64,000 bases of DNA from Acanthococcus lagerstroemiae. Taxonomy: Eukaryota > Arthropoda > Insecta > Hemiptera > Eriococcidae. The stretch is from the NCBI GenBank assembly GCA_031841125.1, contig CM063106.1, positions 15,066,001 through 15,130,000 of the forward strand, given 5' to 3'. Below, piece after piece: positions 60,180 to 64,000 of this stretch (positions within the stretch are counted from its first letter, which is position 1; every line of letters starts with the position of its first letter). The position numbers and the translations under genes are program-made. The notes below the pieces were generated by a model. That model did not search any database. It had not been told where the DNA came from and was given only the letters and a program-made list of their open reading frames with translations.

Positions 60180-60292
60180 ACGTATCAGTGGCAGAAAGTA
60201 ACCGATTTCCGAGTACGAGGCTTGCGGAGCGAGCGCAGCGAGTGACGCAATCGTACGAGGGAATCGGTTACTTTATAACACTGATACGTACC
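60180..60292. repeat. ~110-bp hairpin repeat
   Basis: TACGTATCAGTG at 60180 and AAAGTAACCGATT are complemented by AATCGGTTACTTT and CACTGATACGTA ending near 60291. The loop is CG-rich (GAGCGAGCGCAGCGAGTG). It abuts the 5S-bearing element. Confidence 0.6.
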
Positions 60293-60293
60293 A

Positions 60294-60775
60294 TATTTTA
60301 ATGAAATATGAACGGAAAAATTAATTAATCCTTTTTAATTCTTATAATAACAAAAAAAAAGAAAAATGATAAACGACAAACGTAATAATATGAATATAAC
60401 GTGAATTAACGCCTTCTCCGTCGTGAGTCGCCGTAGCATGCAGAATACATAGGTTCGTACAGAATGAATGAAGTTAAGCACACATCGAACGTGGTTAGTA
60501 CTTGGATGGGTGACCGCTCAGAAGTACCCGATGAACGAAATTGAGCAGACGAACGAAATGGAGCAGCATTAAGTGCGAGGATAGAAAATTGGAAGGAACT
60601 CGACCGGTAATATGCGTGACGAGTTTCGAAAAATGTGAGACACGATTTTCGAAAGCAATTATAGCTCACGGAAAACAAAATTGTCTGCTAAAACCAGCTG
60701 TACAAAAATGGACGATTTTCGAAACCTAAAATTTCGCAGAAATGTGCCATTTTCCGTTCATATTTCATTAAAATA
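60294..60775 (+). mobile_element. Element with 26-bp inverted ends carrying a 5S-like module
   Basis: Positions 60294-60319 are exactly complementary to 60750-60775 (TATTTTAATGAAATATGAAC and on). Between them lie an A-rich stretch, the 5S rRNA-like sequence and an unrelated tail. 5S-derived SINEs (SINE3) lack inverted ends, so this may be a DNA element that captured a 5S-type sequence. No flanking duplication is clear. Confidence 0.6.
60431..60536 (+). ncRNA. 5S rRNA-derived sequence (pseudogene or SINE head)
   Basis: Aligns by eye with the middle and end of animal 5S rRNA: GCAGAATACATAGGTTCGT, GAAGTTAAGCA (A box), CGTGGTTAGTACTTGGATGG and GTGACCGC (C box). The 5' and 3' acceptor-stem sequences do not pair well, so it is not a normal 5S gene. 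The internal Pol III control boxes are kept. No T-run terminator follows directly. Confidence 0.7.
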
Positions 60776-61228
60776 CATTCTTGGAGTTATTCCCCTTACT
60801 TTGTGGTTCGTTCCACAGAAGGCTGATTTTGAATAATTTCAGTTACCATCTTCTTGATCCACAAAACCCTTATTCAGGCATAAAAAAGTGGAAATTGGAA
60901 TAATTAAAGATTAGCTCTCTATCGAGTCAAAGAATAAGAGGCAGGAGTAAAAGAAACTCCAAAAATGAACTCGGCGACCTAAGCCCCTTTATTCAGACAT
61001 AAACGATGTGGAGGTTGGAATGAAACTGAAATAACTGAAAATCAGCTCCGTGTGGAGCCCGAAGAAGGAGGAGGAGGAGAGAATACTATCTCAGGAATGG
61101 ATTTGGCAACTCTGAAAACCCGAATTCAAGAAAGAAAATAATTGCTAGGGTCATATGAGCGGGGCTTCCCCTTGATTGAAACTCGAATTCCAAAAATCTA
61201 GAACTTCAACTTCACTGAGGCATTCGTA

Positions 61229-62099
61229 GGGGAGAAGTCCCTACAATAAGACACATTTCCAAATTTTCGCCATAACTTTATCCATTTTCAGCATCTTTCC
61301 AAACTTTTAGTATCATTGGCTGGCCCATACATTTACCTTCAATTCAAGACTGTAAGTCGAGTACGTTGCGTTTGAGGAGCTGTCAGCAGAAGCCTAAAAC
61401 CAACCGTCCTCAAATGTTTCTGTGTTAGAAGTAGTCATCCAACAATGAGACAAGGGTATTCCTACAGTGAGACTGTATTATTTCAACACGAAGAGTGTAC
61501 ATTATGATAGACTGAATTTGAGATTGAACTTTTTCGCAGCTTTTCGGATTGTCAACCCTTCTTTCAGCACTTTATCCGCAGCTTCTTGTATCTTATTTTC
61601 GTCAAATCCACCAATCTTTCGGCCGGCCATATCAAACATAAGAGATTGTGTTGAGGTTTACTACGGAAAATACGCGAAAATTCTATTTCGGCGATCGGCG
61701 ATGCACATTGAACGGCAAATGTTAGCGTTTGTTATCAGAATTAGGTACTGATAAGACTGTTTCACTGTTGGATGTCTTGAGAATATTTCGAAAAATAATT
61801 TATTATTCGTCAATGAAGGGCTCCGATCGAATTAGTCATCTTAAATTGAAGCTACAATCTCGACTTCTATTAGATCAATTTTTAGCTCTCATAGAAAAAG
61901 TACAGAAGAAAAAAGACAGGAAAAAATACGATTTTGGCCTCGAAAACAATCTTTTTTTATTAGCGTTCGACAGAGACGGTTATATTCAGCATCGACTAGG
62001 TTATAAGGTGCGGTAACACTGCGTGCATATGTGGTCCACATCCGGATCAAAAATTCTCATTATAAAAACGGAGCTGTCTCACTGTAAGGACTTCTCCCC
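61229..62099 (-). mobile_element. Deleted pogo-like DNA transposon, N-terminal psq module
   Basis: TA-flanked inverted ends (GGGGAGAAGTCC with CTACAATAAGAC, complemented at the right end). CATTC also flanks it one base further out. On the minus strand from 61630 the frame reads MAGRKIGGFDENKIQEAADK and KEGLTIRKAAKKFNLKFS, a pipsqueak-type helix-turn-helix as in pogo/jerky transposase N-termini. It stops after 42 codons. The plus-strand frame at 61729-62016 is unidentified. The catalytic domain is missing. Confidence 0.6.
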
Positions 62100-62104
62100 T
62101 ACCA

Positions 62105-62935
62105 TTCACCGATTTGATTTAAATTTGCCCGATTTCCCCCTCCCCCCTAATATTTAGATCTGATCTAGGGAGTATGCAGACCGAAAAAATGAATTCCTAC
62201 CCCCCCCCCCCCAAGAGTAATTCAGGACTATACTATTATACATACAAGGTAATACGGATGAGTCTGCAACAATGTTAAATTTCCCGAGCAAAAAAAAAAA
62301 CGCCCCTTGGCGCATTTACTTTGTTCAACAGTTTAATTTTTCATGAAGAGTAGTATCTGATCACGTAATCTGATTAACGTTGTTGACTTTAAGGACCCTT
62401 ACAGAACTTGGTGATCGCTTTTCTTGAAGATAATGTATTGTTGGTTATCGAATAGGCGAACGTGAATATTTCCAATTTTGCATGACAATCTCTGTCTTTT
62501 CAAGAAAGCCGCCTGTTCGCTGTTGACTGTAAACCAAATCCGGTGTGACATAATAATGCGTAACTTGTTTACTTTACAGTCATTTTCCCATAACTGATTG
62601 TATCGAAAAACAATTCTAAAATACGCTTATTCCTTACCTTCAAACCTTTTTATAAAGAAAAGAAAGACAGACCGACTTAAAATTCACCCTGGCATATGTC
62701 CTGAAATCTGATTGTCAAATTCAAGACATTTTCAGTTTACAGTGATTCCCAAATTTGGATTGTTATAATTGCCAACAAACCTTTCTTCTAAATGTTGTCC
62801 AACTTAGCCCTTCTTGGCTGCGGGTCTACAATTTTCAATTTCATTTGTGTGAAGTGACACTGTGTGCGTCGAGTGCTTAGACTTTGTAGTCCATTGCACT
62901 ATTCCTCAGGTTGCTGTTAAGGATTAGCTCAGTAA
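62105..62935. other. AT-rich, nothing recognised
   Basis: Contains a C run near 62200 and an A run near 62290. No gene, RNA or bounded repeat is seen. Confidence 0.4.
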
Positions 62936-62939
62936 CCTC

Positions 62940-63664
62940 TATTTTATAGCCAAAGTGAGGATTTTACTGAGCTCTATTTCTTTGACTTCACTATGTGCTT
63001 CGCGTCTTGTCCTGGCTATTGCTGGGCATTGACATATGACATGGATCGAGTTTTTTCCCTCTTTTCTAAAGTGCTTACAGGAGCCGCTTTTCACGATTCC
63101 TCTTTTATGCCACATGTGTTTTGTGGCCCCATAACCAGTTAATAGTACGACCATGAGCCTTGCATGTTTCCTATCAAGCCCCAGCAGAAACTTGGCATAC
63201 TTACTGGAGGTGTCCCCTATCAGTGTTTTGCTGACTTTCATGCCACTGGTCGGCCGCTAGTGCATTTCCGTCTGCTTACTTATCCAAGCCTTAACTTTGA
63301 ATTTTATGACGCTGTATATGCAACCGAAAGACACGGCTTGGGTGTTGCCAGTTCTTTTCTTATCACCTCCTCCGCTAGCTTGCCAGCGATCATGTTCCTT
63401 TTTACGCCGCAGTGTCTCGGTTTCCATAGTATGGTGACATAGTTCTCCAGAGCAAGGGTGTATATAATTTGTTAACTCACTCCACCACCACCAGGGATGT
63501 AGTTTGGTGTGACGATAGTGCCTTAATAGCCAACTGACTGTCTGTACAGATATAGATCTGCTTAGTAACAAGGCTCTTCTGCTGGCTTTTATCAATGGCC
63601 CTCGTGATCGCCATTACCTGTGCTTTGAGGATAGTGACGCAGTTGCTCAGTGCCATTGAATAGT
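62940..63664 (-). pseudogene. LINE RNase H and C-terminal fragment
   Basis: From about 63660 downward the minus strand reads AQVMAITRAIDKSQQKSLVT and QIYICTDSQLAIKAL (RNase H, with the TDS aspartate), then, after shifts and stops, PRHCGVKRNMIAGKLAEEVI. From 63241 to 62939 it reads TSSKYAKFLLGLDRKHARLM and a CRKC-like knuckle ending HVICQCPAIARTRREA. This matches the 3' end of jockey/R1/I-type LINEs that carry RNase H. It is broken and probably continues decayed beyond 63664. Confidence 0.7.
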
Positions 63665-64000
63665 TCTTTACTTTTTTGTTTACGATTCGAATACCAGAGT
63701 GATGTTGAAAATCGAAGTGAAAACTTTATTTTCTGATCAGCGACTCAAGATAGGAAGGAACTTGTCTTCACCTCCGTTTGGGAGTAAATCTAAAAAAATA
63801 GTCCCGTAGTTCGCAATTCGAGATATCTGAAAACTATTGACTTTTCTTTCTCCTTTTTTGCTTTTCGGTTTCAAAAATTTTTTCTGTTGGCGAGACTAGA
63901 TTCTTAGTTAGAAATCCTGGGATAACTCCCTCTTCCCAGCAAAAACGAAATTTATTCGGGTACCTCTCCGTTTACTTTAATCAGTTAACATTTGAAATAC

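Noticed and set aside
1..64000. CRISPR array
   Set aside because: No regularly spaced identical direct repeats with unique spacers; the DNA is eukaryotic.

Overview
The window looks like AT-rich nuclear DNA of an arthropod, most likely an insect. Genes are split by many GT-AG introns and the DNA is full of decayed transposons. A hemipteran is only a guess. No bacterial operons, CRISPR array or viral genome is visible.

Two host genes are well supported and converge tail to tail. CCDC93 (coiled-coil subunit of the endosomal COMMD/CCDC22/CCDC93 complex) runs on the + strand from 19993 to 34418. It has 15 coding exons whose phases all join, giving about 574 residues. A Dscam-family cell-adhesion receptor runs on the - strand from 59542 down to 37231. 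Its 21 coding exons in the window give about 1,149 residues: Ig8, Ig9, FN1-FN4, Ig10, FN5-FN6, a membrane helix and the cytoplasmic tail. Its first seven Ig domains must lie beyond the right edge.

Layout: 1-13213 has no recognisable gene, only small inverted-repeat elements (hAT-type ones with exact 8-bp target duplications) and low-complexity DNA. 13214-19752 is a tandem duplication of a unit of about 3.2 kb. Each unit holds a broken ankyrin-repeat gene, a small possible membrane-protein ORF and a foldback built from CAGGGATGGCAAAC-ended elements. CCDC93 follows directly. Its introns hold small DNA elements, a palindrome of about 2 kb, a LINE endonuclease remnant interrupted by a head-to-head mariner foldback, and a Gypsy integrase scrap. 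34419-37230 is intergenic, with a tRNA-derived SINE that itself carries an insertion. The Dscam introns hold a second SINE of the same family, two deleted pogo-like DNA transposons, a GC-rich R1-type LINE, an RTE/CR1-like LINE remnant and diverged tandem repeats. 59543-64000 has a 5S-rRNA-like sequence inside terminal inverted repeats, a third pogo-like derivative with a pipsqueak-type helix-turn-helix, and an RNase H-bearing LINE fragment.

The host genes are conventional. The unusual content is structural: long inverted repeats in transcribed introns, composite foldbacks, nested insertions and a captured 5S module. I did not find a coherent new gene system.
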